The position numbers were made by a program, and so were the translations under genes. From Sphingomonas sp. OK281 (lineage in GTDB: Bacteria; Pseudomonadota; Alphaproteobacteria; Sphingomonadales; Sphingomonadaceae): a stretch of 64,000 nucleotides of DNA. The notes under the pieces were generated by a model. That model saw only the letters and a program-made list of their open reading frames with translations. It had not been told where the DNA came from and did no database searches. The DNA is taken from NCBI RefSeq assembly GCF_900115295.1, contig NZ_FOVZ01000001.1, positions 620,001 through 684,000 of the forward strand. The letters are read 5' to 3'. This document shows, one piece after another, positions 49,461 through 59,150 of this stretch. How positions within the stretch are numbered: the first letter of the stretch is position 1; every line of letters starts with the position of its first letter.

Positions 49461-51416
49461 TCAGTTCCCGGCGCCGCCCTGGCCGAGCAGGTCGGCACGG
49501 ACGCGGGCGATGGCGCTGGCATTGGTCTTGACGCCAACGTCGGCGCGGACCGCCTTGGCGAACTGCTCGACATATTCGCGACCGACCGAGCGGCCGATAT
49601 TGGCGCGCGCTGCCTTGATCGCGGCCGGATTGCCGGCAGCGTTGCCGCTGGCGATGCTGTCGAGCTTGATGACGAACCAGCCGCTGTCGTCGGGCGCGGC
49701 CAGCGTCTTGGCGGTGTTCGGCGCCATGCTGAACATCAGCGCGAGTGCCGGCGGCGCACCGCGCGGATCGGCCGCGATCTGCGCACGCGAGGCCGTCAGC
49801 GGACGCGCGGCGGGAAGCGGCAGCTTGGTCTGCGCCAGCGACTGCTGGATCGGCATCCCCTTGTTGATCCGCGCGAGCACGTCGGCAGCGACCTTGCGCG
49901 CCGCCTGACGCGCGCGATCGGCGGTCACGTCGTGCAGCACCGCGGCGCGAACCTGCGCCAGCGGACGCGGCGTGGCGCGAACGACGCGACCGAGCGCGAC
50001 GACCGCAAATCCACCATCGGTACCGAGTTGGACGAGCTGTGGGCCATCGCCCTCGGCGGCTTGGAACGCAGCCGCAACGAGCGGTGCAATCGCGGGATCG
50101 GGCCTGCTGGTCGCATCGTCCGGGTTCGCACCGTTCGCGATCAGCGCGGGGGTGGTGACCGGCTTAAGCTTCTGGTCGGCGACCACTTCGTCGAACGTGG
50201 CGTTCTTCGACAGCGAATCGTCGATCTTGTCGTGGATCGTCGACAGCGCTTCGGTGGCCTTCTGGATGCCGAGGGCAGCAGCGATCTCGGCGCGAACCTG
50301 GTCGAGCGAGCGCGCGGCGACGGTTTCGACGGCATCGACCTTCGCGACGGTCCAGCCGAGCTGCGTGCGGACCGGGCCGATCACCGCGCCGTTAGCAGTC
50401 GCGAACGCGGCGTCGGCGACCTGTGCCGACGCGGTGCTCGCATAGGCGGCCTTCTCGACCTTGGTTTGCGTCGATGCTTCGAGGCCGGCGGCGCGCGCGG
50501 CGTCGGCCAGACTGGTGCCGCCCTTGACCTTGGAGGCGATCGCTGCGGCGCCGGCCGGATCGGCGACGACGACCTGCGTGATCGTGCGCTTTTCGGTGGC
50601 GGCGTAACGCGCGCTGTCTTGCTGGTAGGTCTTAGCGATCTCGGCGTCGGTCGGCACGGCCTGCGCCTTGACCTGCTCGGGCGTGATGACTGCGTAGCGG
50701 ACGATGCGGCGCTCGGGCACGGTGTAGCGTGCGATGTTGCGCTGGTAGAAAATGTTGAGGTCGGCATCGCTCGGCGCGGGGCCGGCGGGGAGGACGGCGG
50801 CGGGGATGAAGCCGATCGTGCCGGTGCGCTTTTCGAGCAGCAGCGACGCGTAGGGCAGCGCGACCTGGCTGGCGACCTGAGTCGCGCCCGTGCTCGGGAT
50901 CGTGAGCTGCTGCGCGAACGTATCGCGGACGATGTCGCTGCGAATCTGTGCGTCGGTCAGCTTCCGCTGCGCCAGCACCTGACGATACAGATTCTCGTCG
51001 AACTTGCCGGTCGGGCCCTGCAAGGACGGAATGCTCGCGATCTGGCCGTCGACCGCACGCTTGCTGACGACCATGCCCTGCGCACGGCCGAATTGTTCGA
51101 GCGCCATGCTGGAGACGATCCGGTCGAGCGTGCCGTCCAGGCCGCCCTGGTTGACGAAGCTCGCCATGTCGAGCGTCGGCTGTTCCTGGCGGAAGCCTTC
51201 GAGCTGGGTCTGCGCCTGCGTCTTGAGTTCGTTGACGGTCACCTCGGCCTTGCCGACCTTGGCGACGTCGCCACCGGTGATCCCTGCGCCGCCGGTCATC
51301 GAGCTCAAGCCCGTGATATCGCCCGCCGCGAACGCGAGCGCGATCACCCCGAGCACGATGAACGTGATGACCACGCCGACCTTCGAATGGGTAAGGCGGC
51401 GAAAGAAAGCGAGCAT
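49461..51416 (-). CDS. ppiD: peptidylprolyl isomerase, PpiD/SurA-N type
   Basis: About 651 residues. A single N-terminal TM helix (about 13-35) anchors a periplasmic foldase. The SurA_N-like chaperone region follows (about 36-190). The parvulin domain is around 230-370 and the C-terminal chaperone region runs to 651. Sequence identity is diffuse, as usual in PpiD, so the assignment rests on layout and the start MLAFFRRLTHSKVGVVITF. It is divergent from tpiA with trpE immediately downstream, a common alphaproteobacterial arrangement. Confidence 0.88.
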   Translation of the reverse strand: MLAFFRRLTHSKVGVVITFIVLGVIALAFAAGDITGLSSMTGGAGITGGDVAKVGKAEVTVNELKTQAQTQLEGFRQEQPTLDMASFVNQGGLDGTLDRIVSSMALEQFGRAQGMVVSKRAVDGQIASIPSLQGPTGKFDENLYRQVLAQRKLTDAQIRSDIVRDTFAQQLTIPSTGATQVASQVALPYASLLLEKRTGTIGFIPAAVLPAGPAPSDADLNIFYQRNIARYTVPERRIVRYAVITPEQVKAQAVPTDAEIAKTYQQDSARYAATEKRTITQVVVADPAGAAAIASKVKGGTSLADAARAAGLEASTQTKVEKAAYASTASAQVADAAFATANGAVIGPVRTQLGWTVAKVDAVETVAARSLDQVRAEIAAALGIQKATEALSTIHDKIDDSLSKNATFDEVVADQKLKPVTTPALIANGANPDDATSRPDPAIAPLVAAAFQAAEGDGPQLVQLGTDGGFAVVALGRVVRATPRPLAQVRAAVLHDVTADRARQAARKVAADVLARINKGMPIQQSLAQTKLPLPAARPLTASRAQIAADPRGAPPALALMFSMAPNTAKTLAAPDDSGWFVIKLDSIASGNAAGNPAAIKAARANIGRSVGREYVEQFAKAVRADVGVKTNASAIARVRADLLGQGGAGN

Positions 51417-51493
51417 GGACAGCCGATCGACAGGGACAGGGAACGCGGTTGCTTTACGGGGCCGAGGGCGGCTCTTCAAGTCGGGCGCTCAAC

Positions 51494-51529
51494 GTCTTGC
51501 GGGGTCGCGTAGGGTCTTGCGGGGTCGCG
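51494..51529. repeat. 16-bp direct repeat between ppiD and tpiA
   Basis: GTCTTGCGGGGTCGCG occurs at 51494-51509 and 51514-51529, a 20-base period. It lies in the 171-base divergent intergenic region. Its role is unknown. Confidence 0.8.
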
Positions 51530-51587
51530 CGGGGTTGTGCCGGACGGGTGCGGCGCTATCGCTGGACGAAATAGTCGGGAGATGACG

Positions 51588-52331
51588 ATGCGGCGTAAGC
51601 TTGTAGCCGGTAACTGGAAGATGAACGGATCGCGGGCGATGCTCGTCGAACTCGAGGCCATCGCGGCGGCGACCCTGGCTGCGCCGACGGTGGATGTCGC
51701 GGTGGCGGTGCCGTTCACGCTGATCGCCGGGGCGTCGGAACGCGTGCCTGGATTGGCGATCGGCGCGGAGGACGTGCACGAGGCGGACTTCGGTGCGCAT
51801 ACCGGGTGCGTGTCGGCAGCCATGGTCAAGGAGGTCGGCGCGTCGTTCACGATCGTCGGGCATTCCGAGCGTCGCGCGGATCAGCACGAGACGAGTCACG
51901 ATGCCTGGGCGAAGGCGGCGGCGGCGCGGCGCCAGGGGCTGAACGTGATCCTGTGCTGCGGCGAGACCGAGGCGGAACGCGATGCGGATCGCGCCGAGCG
52001 GGTCGTCCAGGCGCAGATCGAGAAGTCGGTGCCGGACAATGCCGACGGGAGCTGGTTCACGCTGGCCTATGAGCCGCGCTGGGCGATCGGCACCGGACGC
52101 ACGCCGACGCTCGACGAGATCGCGGCGATCCACGCGATCGCGCGCGCGAAGCTGCGGATGCTGATCGGCGATGCGGCCGCGGGGGTGCGGATCCTGTACG
52201 GCGGCTCGGTGACGGGCGCGAATGCGGCGTCGATTCTCGATACGCCGAACGTCGATGGGGCGCTGGTGGGGGGCGCGAGCCTGACCGCGGACAAGTTCGT
52301 GCCGATCATCCGGGCTGCGGCGGGACTGTGA
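51588..52331 (+). CDS. tpiA: triosephosphate isomerase
   Basis: 247-residue TIM barrel interconverting dihydroxyacetone phosphate and glyceraldehyde-3-phosphate. The Asn-Lys motif AGNWKMNG, the catalytic His in IVGHSERR, the catalytic Glu in LAYEPRWAIGTG and the phosphate loop LYGGSVTGANA are present. ATG 51588 is chosen because GGGAG ends six bases upstream; ATG 51582 would leave no spacing. The other glycolytic genes are 47 kb away at the left end. Confidence 0.97.
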   Translation: MRRKLVAGNWKMNGSRAMLVELEAIAAATLAAPTVDVAVAVPFTLIAGASERVPGLAIGAEDVHEADFGAHTGCVSAAMVKEVGASFTIVGHSERRADQHETSHDAWAKAAAARRQGLNVILCCGETEAERDADRAERVVQAQIEKSVPDNADGSWFTLAYEPRWAIGTGRTPTLDEIAAIHAIARAKLRMLIGDAAAGVRILYGGSVTGANAASILDTPNVDGALVGGASLTADKFVPIIRAAAGL

Positions 52332-52508
52332 CGCGGGGCCGGTCGATCCTGATCCCGATCGTGACGTTTGTCGTCAGGATCGCCGGCAAATCGTGTTAAG
52401 TCTCGATAAACATGGTGGTCTTATGGTCGGTGATGCGATTCGACAGCCCAGTCGACGGCTGGGTCGGCGGCCGGTTCGTTGATCGGAAACTTCGGTGCGA
52501 GGGTTGAT

Positions 52509-53207
52509 ATGGCCAGGTGGTTCCCCGGTTGCGTGAGTGTTTCGCTGATCGCGAGCGCCGTCGTGTGTCCGATCGCGGCGCGCGCGGAGACGCCGCGTGA
52601 GCTGCTGACACAGGCCGGGTTCGTCGACCGCGATCGCAGCGTCGCGCTGGCGCGGATCGACCGGGCGGCGGCGGCGGCGGGGCAGGCGCTGAGTCGCTCG
52701 CCGAACGATGCCGAGGCGGCGATCATGCAGGCGATGGCGAACGGGTATCGTGCCAAGCTGCTCGGCAACCGGGGGCAGGCGATCGCCGCGCGGAAGCAAT
52801 ATGAGGCGCTGGTGTTACGCTACCCGCGCAATGCCGAGGCGCAGGCGGCGCTGGGCGCGTGGCATGTCGGGGTGATCGCGAAGCTCGGGCGGTTCGTCGG
52901 GCGTGCGGTCGCAGGCGCGCAGAAGGCGACCGGGTTCGAGGCATTGGATCGCTCGGTGGCACTGGGTGGCAATCGCGCGATGTTTGCCGGGTTGGCAGGA
53001 CTGTTGCGGCTGGAGATCGATCCGAACGATGCGCGTGGGCGGGCTCTGGTGGAGACGGCTAGCAAGGCGCCGACGCCGACCGCGATCGACGGATATGTGC
53101 GCAAGGCCGCGGTGGCGGTGCTGGTGCCGCTGCGGGCTGGCGATGCGAACGCGACGAGGGCTCTGGCGGACAAGCTGCTGCCGTTCGGGCAGTTCGCGAC
53201 GGGGTGA
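52509..53207 (+). CDS. exported helical-repeat (TPR-like) protein
   Basis: 232 residues with a signal peptide (residues 1-27, cleavage near ARA-ET). The mature part is helical and Ala-rich; ALSRSPNDAEAAIMQAMANGYRA and ALVLRYPRNAEAQAALGAWH look like two tetratricopeptide units. Function unknown. GAGGG lies five bases before ATG 52509. It is separated from tpiA by 177 bases with no clear element. Confidence 0.75.
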   Translation: MARWFPGCVSVSLIASAVVCPIAARAETPRELLTQAGFVDRDRSVALARIDRAAAAAGQALSRSPNDAEAAIMQAMANGYRAKLLGNRGQAIAARKQYEALVLRYPRNAEAQAALGAWHVGVIAKLGRFVGRAVAGAQKATGFEALDRSVALGGNRAMFAGLAGLLRLEIDPNDARGRALVETASKAPTPTAIDGYVRKAAVAVLVPLRAGDANATRALADKLLPFGQFATG

Positions 53208-53228
53208 TGTCGGTTACGGTCTCACCGG

Positions 53229-53324
53229 CGTCATTCCCGCGGAGGCGGGAACCCATACTGGCTACCGTATCGGTGGGATCACGGACACCTGAGGTTATGG
53301 ATCCCCGCCTGCGCGGGGATGACG
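53229..53324. repeat. palindromic repeat with long loop
   Basis: GTCATTCCCGCGGAGGCGGG at the left and ATCCCCGCCTGCGCGGGGAT then GAC at the right face each other over about 50 bases. It lies between convergent genes. Confidence 0.75.
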
Positions 53325-53346
53325 GCGTGTTTGGTGTTGCTTTTGT

Positions 53347-54732
53347 TCAGCGCGCGTACCGCTTAGCCAACATCGCGAACGCGGCGCGGAGGGCGTAAGC
53401 TTCGCCGCCCTTAGGCCGACCCGGCTTGGCGGACGGGCGCCAGGCGAACACGTCGAGATGCGCCCATGCCGTATCCTTCGGCACGAACCGGCGGAGGAAC
53501 AGTGCGGCGGTGATCGCTCCCGCGAAACCGCCATCGGGGGCGTTGACCATGTCGGCGATGTCGGACTTGAGCATCTCGTCGTAACCGTTCCAGAGCGGCA
53601 GCCGCCACATCTGGTCGTTCTGTTCCAGTCCGGACGCAAGCAGGTCCGCCGCGAGCGACTCGTCGTCGGTGAACATCGGCGGCAGGTCGGGACCGAGCGC
53701 GACGCGCGCCGCTCCCGTTAGTGTCGCGAAGTCGAGGATCAGTTCGGGATTGCCCTCACCCGCCTTGGTCAGCGCGTCGCCGAGCACGAGGCGGCCCTCC
53801 GCGTCGGTGTTTGTGTTCTCGACGGTCACGCCCTTGCGCGTGGCGAGCACGTCGCCGGGGCGGAAGGCGTTGCCGGCGATCGAGTTCTCGACCGCGGGGA
53901 TCAGCAAGTGGAGGCGGACCGGGAGTTTGGCGGCCATCACGAGGCTCGCGAGCGCCAAGGCGTGCGCTGCGCCGCCCATGTCCTTCTTCATCAGCCGCAT
54001 GCCGGCGGACGGCTTGATGTCGAGCCCGCCGGTGTCGAAGGTAACGCCCTTGCCGACCAGTGCGATGCGCGGGTGCGCAGGGTCGCCCCATTCGAGTTCG
54101 ATCAGGCGGGGCCCGCGGTCCTTGCTCGCGGCTTGGCCGACCGCGTGGATCATCGGGTAGCCGGTCGCGAGCGCATCGCCGCGCGTGGTCGTGACGGTCG
54201 CGCCGTGGTGTTTGGCGAGCGTCTCGGCGGCGGCTTCGAGGTCGGCGGGGCCCATGTCGGACGCGCCGGTGTTGACGAGATCGCGGACCAGCGCGGTTGC
54301 TTCGGCGAGGCGGATTGTCTCGTCAATGTGCGCGGCGTCTGCGGTCAGGAGTATGCGGGGGCCGGTCGCGTCGGGTTTCACGTACCGCGTGAACTGGTGC
54401 TGGGCGAGCATCCAGCCGAGCCCGGCTGCACCGACTGGTCCTTCTGCGAGGCGATACGTTCCGGCGGGGAGCGACGCGCCGAGCGAGGCGATCCGCCACG
54501 GGGACGTGACGGCCTCGTTGCAGACCAGCAGCATCGACCAGTCGTCTGCTGTCTCGCCGGGCAGCACCGCACGATCGCCGGGCTTGCCGGTCAGGCGGTG
54601 CGCGGCGGCCGTCGTGCGAACGCGCTGCGACTGCTTGGCGAGCCAGCCTTCATAGGCGTCGGGGTGGACGACGTGGATAGTCCGCGCTGGCTGGCCGCGG
54701 TCGGGTTGGAGCATCGAAGCGAAGTCGGTCAT
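53347..54732 (-). CDS. M17-family leucyl aminopeptidase
   Basis: 461-residue cytosolic aminopeptidase needing two metal ions. The catalytic C-terminal domain has the metal/active-site runs GKGVTFDTGGLDIKPSAGM (Lys, Asp) and the family signature NTDAEGRLVLGDAL, with KKDMGGAA between. The N-terminal macro-like domain is divergent. The ATG overlaps the stop of the upstream serine hydrolase gene (ATGA), so the two are co-translated. It is PepA/PepB-like; which subtype is not clear. Confidence 0.93.
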   Translation of the reverse strand: MTDFASMLQPDRGQPARTIHVVHPDAYEGWLAKQSQRVRTTAAAHRLTGKPGDRAVLPGETADDWSMLLVCNEAVTSPWRIASLGASLPAGTYRLAEGPVGAAGLGWMLAQHQFTRYVKPDATGPRILLTADAAHIDETIRLAEATALVRDLVNTGASDMGPADLEAAAETLAKHHGATVTTTRGDALATGYPMIHAVGQAASKDRGPRLIELEWGDPAHPRIALVGKGVTFDTGGLDIKPSAGMRLMKKDMGGAAHALALASLVMAAKLPVRLHLLIPAVENSIAGNAFRPGDVLATRKGVTVENTNTDAEGRLVLGDALTKAGEGNPELILDFATLTGAARVALGPDLPPMFTDDESLAADLLASGLEQNDQMWRLPLWNGYDEMLKSDIADMVNAPDGGFAGAITAALFLRRFVPKDTAWAHLDVFAWRPSAKPGRPKGGEAYALRAAFAMLAKRYAR

Positions 54733-56120
54733 TGAGCGGGTGCCACCAAAAGTTGTTCATATCGGCCGCTGGCGCCGGGCTCGGCATAGGTGCTGAGCGA
54801 GAGCGTGCGGTCGGGATAGGTGATGCGGTAGGTGCGGTTGACGAAGCCGCCGCGCAAGCGGGTCTTGCCGGTTTGTGCGAATGCGGTGGGCTCGCCGAGT
54901 GCGCCGAGGCTCGTCTTGTAGTCGGTGAGCGCGACCGGCTTGAAGTAATAGTTGGCGTCTTCCGTAAGCCCCTTGCGGTCGAGCGTGCCGGTGCGGAGCT
55001 GGTCGTAGACGGCGTGGGCTCGGGCGAGTGCGGCGGTGTCCTCGGCGCTGGCGGTTGCGGGCGGCAGGACGATTTTCGCAACGCCGGCGGCGATGCGGCC
55101 CGTTGCGTCGCTGAACCAGCTGTTGGTGAGGACGACGATGGCGGCCTTGTCGTCGGGATAGACGGTGTTCTCGGACAGGAAACCGACCGCTTCGCCGCTG
55201 TGCTCGACATAGCGGCGGCCGTTCGCGCTGCCGGTGAAGACGCCGAGGCCGTAGCCGTTGCTCGATCCGTCAGCGAGTTTCACCGGCGTTTCCTGTGCGG
55301 CCCAGTCGTCGGCGGGGAGCGTGGTGCGGTTGAGGCGGGCGACATCCCATTTGGCGAGGTCTTCGGCGCTCATCGATAATTCGCCGGCGGCGTAGAGCCA
55401 GCCGTCCGCGCTGGGCGTCTCGGGGCGGACCGGGCCAAGCGCGAAGCGGCCATAGCCTTGCGGGAAGGCCTTGCCGATCGCCTTGTCCTGATCAAGCGCG
55501 CGGATGTCGAGTGGTTTGAAGATGCGTTGCTGGAGGAAGCTCAGCAGCGGCTGGTGCGCGACCTTCTCGACGATCATGCCGGCGACGACGTAGCCGGTGT
55601 TGGAATATTGCCACTGCGTGCCGGGTGCGAAATCGAGCGGCTTCTTGGCCCAGCGGTCGACGATCTGCTGCGGCGTGACAGGCTTGGCCATCGCCGCGAA
55701 GCTGTAGTCCTGCGGCCAGTAATCCTGGAGGCCGGAGGTGTGGCTGAGCAACTGGCGGATCGTGATGCGGTCGCCGTCGGTGATGCCGGGGATGTATTTG
55801 GCGACGGTGTCGTCGAGGCTGAGCTTGCCCTCGTCCTCGAGCAGCAGGATCGCGGCGGCGGTGAACTGCTTCGAGATCGAGGCGATCTGGTAGGGGAGCT
55901 TGGGGTCGGCGGTGGCGATCGTCTCGGACGGTTTGCCGTACGCCTTGGCGAACACGATACGCCCGCCGCGGACTACCGCGATCGAGGCTGAGGGCACGCC
56001 GGTATCGCCGAGCGCGCCGGTGACCAGCGTGTCGATCTGCGCGGTTTCGGCGGGGGTGAGCGATTGCGCGATGGCGGGAGCGGGGAGCAGCACGGCGACG
56101 GCGAGGAGGCGGAGGATCAT
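54729..56120 (-). CDS. exported serine hydrolase, beta-lactamase/AmpC fold
   Basis: 463 residues with a signal peptide (MILRLLAVAVLLPAPAIAQ). The penicillin-binding-like domain (about 30-340) has the S-x-x-K motif ASISKQF, the Y-x-N motif QYSNTGY and the HSG motif EHSGEAVGF. A C-terminal beta-rich domain of about 110 residues follows. Likely a D-aminopeptidase or esterase rather than a resistance beta-lactamase; the substrate is unknown. It is coupled to the aminopeptidase downstream, suggesting a shared peptide-degrading role. Confidence 0.88.
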   Translation of the reverse strand: MILRLLAVAVLLPAPAIAQSLTPAETAQIDTLVTGALGDTGVPSASIAVVRGGRIVFAKAYGKPSETIATADPKLPYQIASISKQFTAAAILLLEDEGKLSLDDTVAKYIPGITDGDRITIRQLLSHTSGLQDYWPQDYSFAAMAKPVTPQQIVDRWAKKPLDFAPGTQWQYSNTGYVVAGMIVEKVAHQPLLSFLQQRIFKPLDIRALDQDKAIGKAFPQGYGRFALGPVRPETPSADGWLYAAGELSMSAEDLAKWDVARLNRTTLPADDWAAQETPVKLADGSSNGYGLGVFTGSANGRRYVEHSGEAVGFLSENTVYPDDKAAIVVLTNSWFSDATGRIAAGVAKIVLPPATASAEDTAALARAHAVYDQLRTGTLDRKGLTEDANYYFKPVALTDYKTSLGALGEPTAFAQTGKTRLRGGFVNRTYRITYPDRTLSLSTYAEPGASGRYEQLLVAPAQ

Positions 56121-56214
56121 GGCGCGCAACGAAGCAGAACCGGCCGGCGTACGCAACGTCGCGATTTTAATTCCGCGCTGGTTGAAGGGGTTAGGCTAGG
56201 GCAGAAATGTTGAC

Positions 56215-56240
56215 GGAACACGTCGTGTTACACGCACGTT
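56215..56240 (+). promoter_or_regulatory. EcfG-type general stress promoter
   Basis: GGAAC at 56215-56219 and CGTT at 56237-56240 are separated by exactly 17 bases, a full match to the EcfG (general stress sigma factor) consensus GGAAC-N16/17-CGTT. It lies 44 bases before the ATG of the 48-residue membrane protein gene. Confidence 0.8.
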
Positions 56241-56284
56241 TCATCGCGGGGCCGGGAGCCTGTCACGCCTTAGGGGACATACTC

Positions 56285-56431
56285 ATGCTGTATACCATCG
56301 CCATCATCCTGCTGATCCTCTGGCTGGCTGGGTTCGCCTTCCATGTTGCGGGCGGGCTGATCCACATCCTGCTGGTGATCGCCGTGATCGTCGTTCTGAT
56401 CAAGCTGTTCACCGGTCGCAACGTCGTCTGA
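56285..56431 (+). CDS. 48-residue membrane protein, lmo0937 type
   Basis: Almost wholly hydrophobic: two TM helices (about residues 3-20 and 22-42) around FHVAGGLIH, ending KLFTGRNVV. It fits the widespread lmo0937-family small stress-related membrane proteins. AGGGGA lies about eight bases before ATG 56285. A longer frame from 56207 would run through the promoter and is rejected. A perfect EcfG-type promoter upstream implies induction by the general stress response. Confidence 0.85.
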   Translation: MLYTIAIILLILWLAGFAFHVAGGLIHILLVIAVIVVLIKLFTGRNVV

Positions 56432-56435
56432 CTTT

Positions 56436-56532
56436 CCGTCATGCCGGGCTTGTTCCGGCATCCACCGTTCCGCGTATCGGACGCTATCGAGTTTGCGGAA
56501 CGGTGGACCCCGGAACAAGTCCGGGGTGACGG
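56436..56532. repeat. long palindrome between convergent genes
   Basis: CCGTCATGCCGGGCTTGTTC...CATCCACCGTTCCGC at the left and GCGGAACGGTGG...GGGGTGACGG at the right are near reverse complements over almost 40 bases with a loop of about 20. It may end both the small membrane gene and rimO. Confidence 0.85.
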
Positions 56533-56538
56533 AGGGAT

Positions 56539-57891
56539 TTAAGCCGGCACACCGTAAAGGTCGTGATCGTCGGCATCCTCGATCGTGACCGGGACGATGT
56601 CGCCGACGGTCAGGCGGCCGGCATCGCGGAGGAAGACTTCGCCGTCGATCTCGGGCGCATCCGCCTTTGAACGGCCGGTTGCGCCTTCTTCGTCGACCGC
56701 ATCGATGATCACGTCGAGCGTGCGGCCGATCTTGGCCTGCAACTTGGCCGCGGAGATGGCCGCGGTCTTTTCCATGATGCGGGCGTAGCGCTCTTCCTTG
56801 AGCTCTTCGGGCACGTGATCGGGGAGCAGGTTCGCCGCGGCGCCTTCGACCGGCTCGAAGCGGAACGCGCCGACACGATCGAGCTGCGCTTCGTCGAGCC
56901 AATCCAGCAGATACTGGAAATCTTCCTCGGTCTCGCCGGGGAAGCCGACGACGAAGGTCGAGCGGATCGTGATGTCGGGCGCGATCGTCCGCCAGTTGTG
57001 GATGCGCTGGAGCACTTTCGCATCGTTGCCGGGGCGCTTCATCCGGCGCAGCACCGATGGCGCGGCGTGCTGGAACGGGATGTCGAGATATGGCAGCACG
57101 AGGCCCTCCGCCATCAGCGGGATGACGTGATCGACGTGCGGGTAGGGGTAGACGTAGTGGAGGCGGACCCACGGCGCGATCTTGCCCAGTTCGCGCGAGA
57201 GGTCGGTCATGTGCGCGCGGACCTCGCGGGCTTCGTTGCGCGACATCGGGCCACCGGTCTTTACCGGCCAGCTGGCGTGGCGCAGGTCCACGCCATACGC
57301 CGACGTGTCCTGGCTGATGACCAGCAGTTCCTTGGTGCCGGCTTCGACGAGCTTCTCCGCCTCGCGCAGGATCGCGTCGGGGCGGCGGCTGACGAGGTCG
57401 CCGCGCAGGGACGGGATGATGCAGAACGAGCAGCGGTGGTTGCAGCCCTCGGAAATCTTCAGATAGCTGTAGTGGCGCGGGGTCAGCTTCAAGCCGGCGT
57501 CGGGGATCAGGTTGAGGAATGCGGAGGGCGGCATCGGTGCCGCCTCGTGGACCGCGCCGACGACCTGCTCGTATTCGTGTGCGCCGGTGATTGCGAGGAC
57601 CTGCGGGAAGCGCGCGCGGATCGCGTCGGCTTCCTTGCCCATGCAGCCGGTGACGATGACGCGGCCGTTCTCGGCGATCGCCTCGCCGATCGCCTCGAGG
57701 CTCTCCTCCTTGGCGGAGTCGAGGAAGCCGCAGGTGTTGACGAGCACGATGTCGGCGCCGGCATAGTCGGGCGACATCTGATAGCCATCGCCGCGCAGCT
57801 GCGTGAGGATCCGTTCGCTGTCGACGAGGTTCTTCGGACAGCCGAGCGAGACCATGCCGATCTTCGGCGGGGAGGGGAGTGTTGTTGCCAT
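56539..57891 (-). CDS. rimO: ribosomal protein S12 methylthiotransferase
   Basis: 450-residue radical-SAM enzyme that methylthiolates an aspartate of ribosomal protein S12. The N-terminal UPF0004 domain has the three cluster cysteines (SLGCPKN, NTCGF, TGCMG); the radical SAM motif is [10 protein letters not shown]; a TRAM domain closes the protein (about 385-450). IPSLRGD and the [12 protein letters not shown] start distinguish RimO from MiaB. ATG 57891 is chosen; an ATG at 57906 adds five residues. Confidence 0.95.
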   Translation of the reverse strand: MATTLPSPPKIGMVSLGCPKNLVDSERILTQLRGDGYQMSPDYAGADIVLVNTCGFLDSAKEESLEAIGEAIAENGRVIVTGCMGKEADAIRARFPQVLAITGAHEYEQVVGAVHEAAPMPPSAFLNLIPDAGLKLTPRHYSYLKISEGCNHRCSFCIIPSLRGDLVSRRPDAILREAEKLVEAGTKELLVISQDTSAYGVDLRHASWPVKTGGPMSRNEAREVRAHMTDLSRELGKIAPWVRLHYVYPYPHVDHVIPLMAEGLVLPYLDIPFQHAAPSVLRRMKRPGNDAKVLQRIHNWRTIAPDITIRSTFVVGFPGETEEDFQYLLDWLDEAQLDRVGAFRFEPVEGAAANLLPDHVPEELKEERYARIMEKTAAISAAKLQAKIGRTLDVIIDAVDEEGATGRSKADAPEIDGEVFLRDAGRLTVGDIVPVTIEDADDHDLYGVPA

Positions 57892-57985
57892 GAAGCCCGC
57901 GCACATAGGCGCAAAGTTCGGTTTTTTCTAGGCGGCGGAAAATGCATCCTGCATGGGTGGGCGGATTGCGCGGGAAGGAACCGAT

Positions 57986-59128
57986 ATGCTGGCGATTGGA
58001 CTGATGTCGGGGACGTCGCTCGACGGGATCGACGCCGCGTTGATCGAGACCGACGGCGAGGCGTTCGTGCGGCCAATCGCGTTCCGTGGCGAGCCGTATT
58101 CGGATGCGGCGCGCGCGCAGTTGGCGGAGGCTACCCGGATGGCGCTGACGTTCGACAAGCCGCGCGCAAGTCCGCCGGTGGTTGCTGCGGGCGAGCTGAT
58201 TACGCGGGCTCACGTGTTTGCGGTGCACAAGCTGCTGGCGGATGCGGGCGTCGCGGCGGCGGATGTCGACGTGATCGGCTTTCACGGGCAGACGATCGCG
58301 CATCGGCCGGATCGGCGCTGGACGTGGCAGATCGGCGATGGGGCGGCGGTCGCGCGGGCTACCGGGATCACGACGGTGTCGGATTTTCGCTCGGCGGATG
58401 TGGCCGCGGGCGGGCAGGGCGCGCCGTTGCTGCCGGTGTATCATGCGGCGTTGGCGGCGGGGCTCGAGGGACCGGTCGCGGTGCTGAACCTTGGCGGGGT
58501 GGGGAACATCACCTTCATTCCTGGCGGGCGGGACATGCACGATTCGCGCGAGATGTCGCCGGAGCGGGCGCAGATGACGGACCGCGATGGGCTGGTAGCG
58601 TTCGATACCGGGCCGGCGAACGGGTTGGTCGATAGCTGGGTCGAGGCGGAGACTGGCGCGCGGTATGATGCCGGGGGGGCGTTGGCAGCGTCCGGGCAAG
58701 TGGACGAGACGGTGCTGACGGCGATGCTGGACCATCCGTTTTTTGATGCGCCGCCACCGAAGTCGCTCGACCGGAATGACTTTACTATCCAGCCGGCTCG
58801 GGGGCTTTCGGCTGCGGATGGCGCGGCGACTTTGACGGCGTTTACGGCCGCTACCGTGGCGGAGGCTTTGCGGCATTTGCCGGCTCGGCCGGTTCGGTTG
58901 CTGGTCGCGGGGGGGGGGCGGCATAATCCGACTATGCTGGCGATGATCGCCGCGCGGACCGGGTTGGTGGTGGAGCCTACCGATGTGCTCGGGTGGAACG
59001 GCGATGCGCTGGAGGCCGAGGGGTTCGCGTATATGGCGGTGCGGACGCTGAAGGGGCTGGCGATCAGCTTTCCGGGGACGACTGGGGTTCCGGTGGCGAT
59101 GGCTGGTGGGGTTGTGGATCGGGTTTAG
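57986..59128 (+). CDS. anmK: anhydro-N-acetylmuramic acid kinase
   Basis: 380-residue ASKHA-fold kinase that phosphorylates and opens 1,6-anhydroMurNAc during peptidoglycan recycling. Motifs are GLMSGTSLDGID (phosphate loop), GFHGQTIAHRP, GGQGAPLLPVYH, LNLGGVGNITFIP and FDTGPANGLVDSW. About 20 extra residues (RDMHDSREMSPERAQ region) sit between the GNIT strand and the FDTG motif. AAGGAA lies before ATG 57986. It is divergent from rimO. Confidence 0.95.
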   Translation: MLAIGLMSGTSLDGIDAALIETDGEAFVRPIAFRGEPYSDAARAQLAEATRMALTFDKPRASPPVVAAGELITRAHVFAVHKLLADAGVAAADVDVIGFHGQTIAHRPDRRWTWQIGDGAAVARATGITTVSDFRSADVAAGGQGAPLLPVYHAALAAGLEGPVAVLNLGGVGNITFIPGGRDMHDSREMSPERAQMTDRDGLVAFDTGPANGLVDSWVEAETGARYDAGGALAASGQVDETVLTAMLDHPFFDAPPPKSLDRNDFTIQPARGLSAADGAATLTAFTAATVAEALRHLPARPVRLLVAGGGRHNPTMLAMIAARTGLVVEPTDVLGWNGDALEAEGFAYMAVRTLKGLAISFPGTTGVPVAMAGGVVDRV

Positions 59129-59150
59129 TTTGCCGGCTGGCGCGTAAAAG

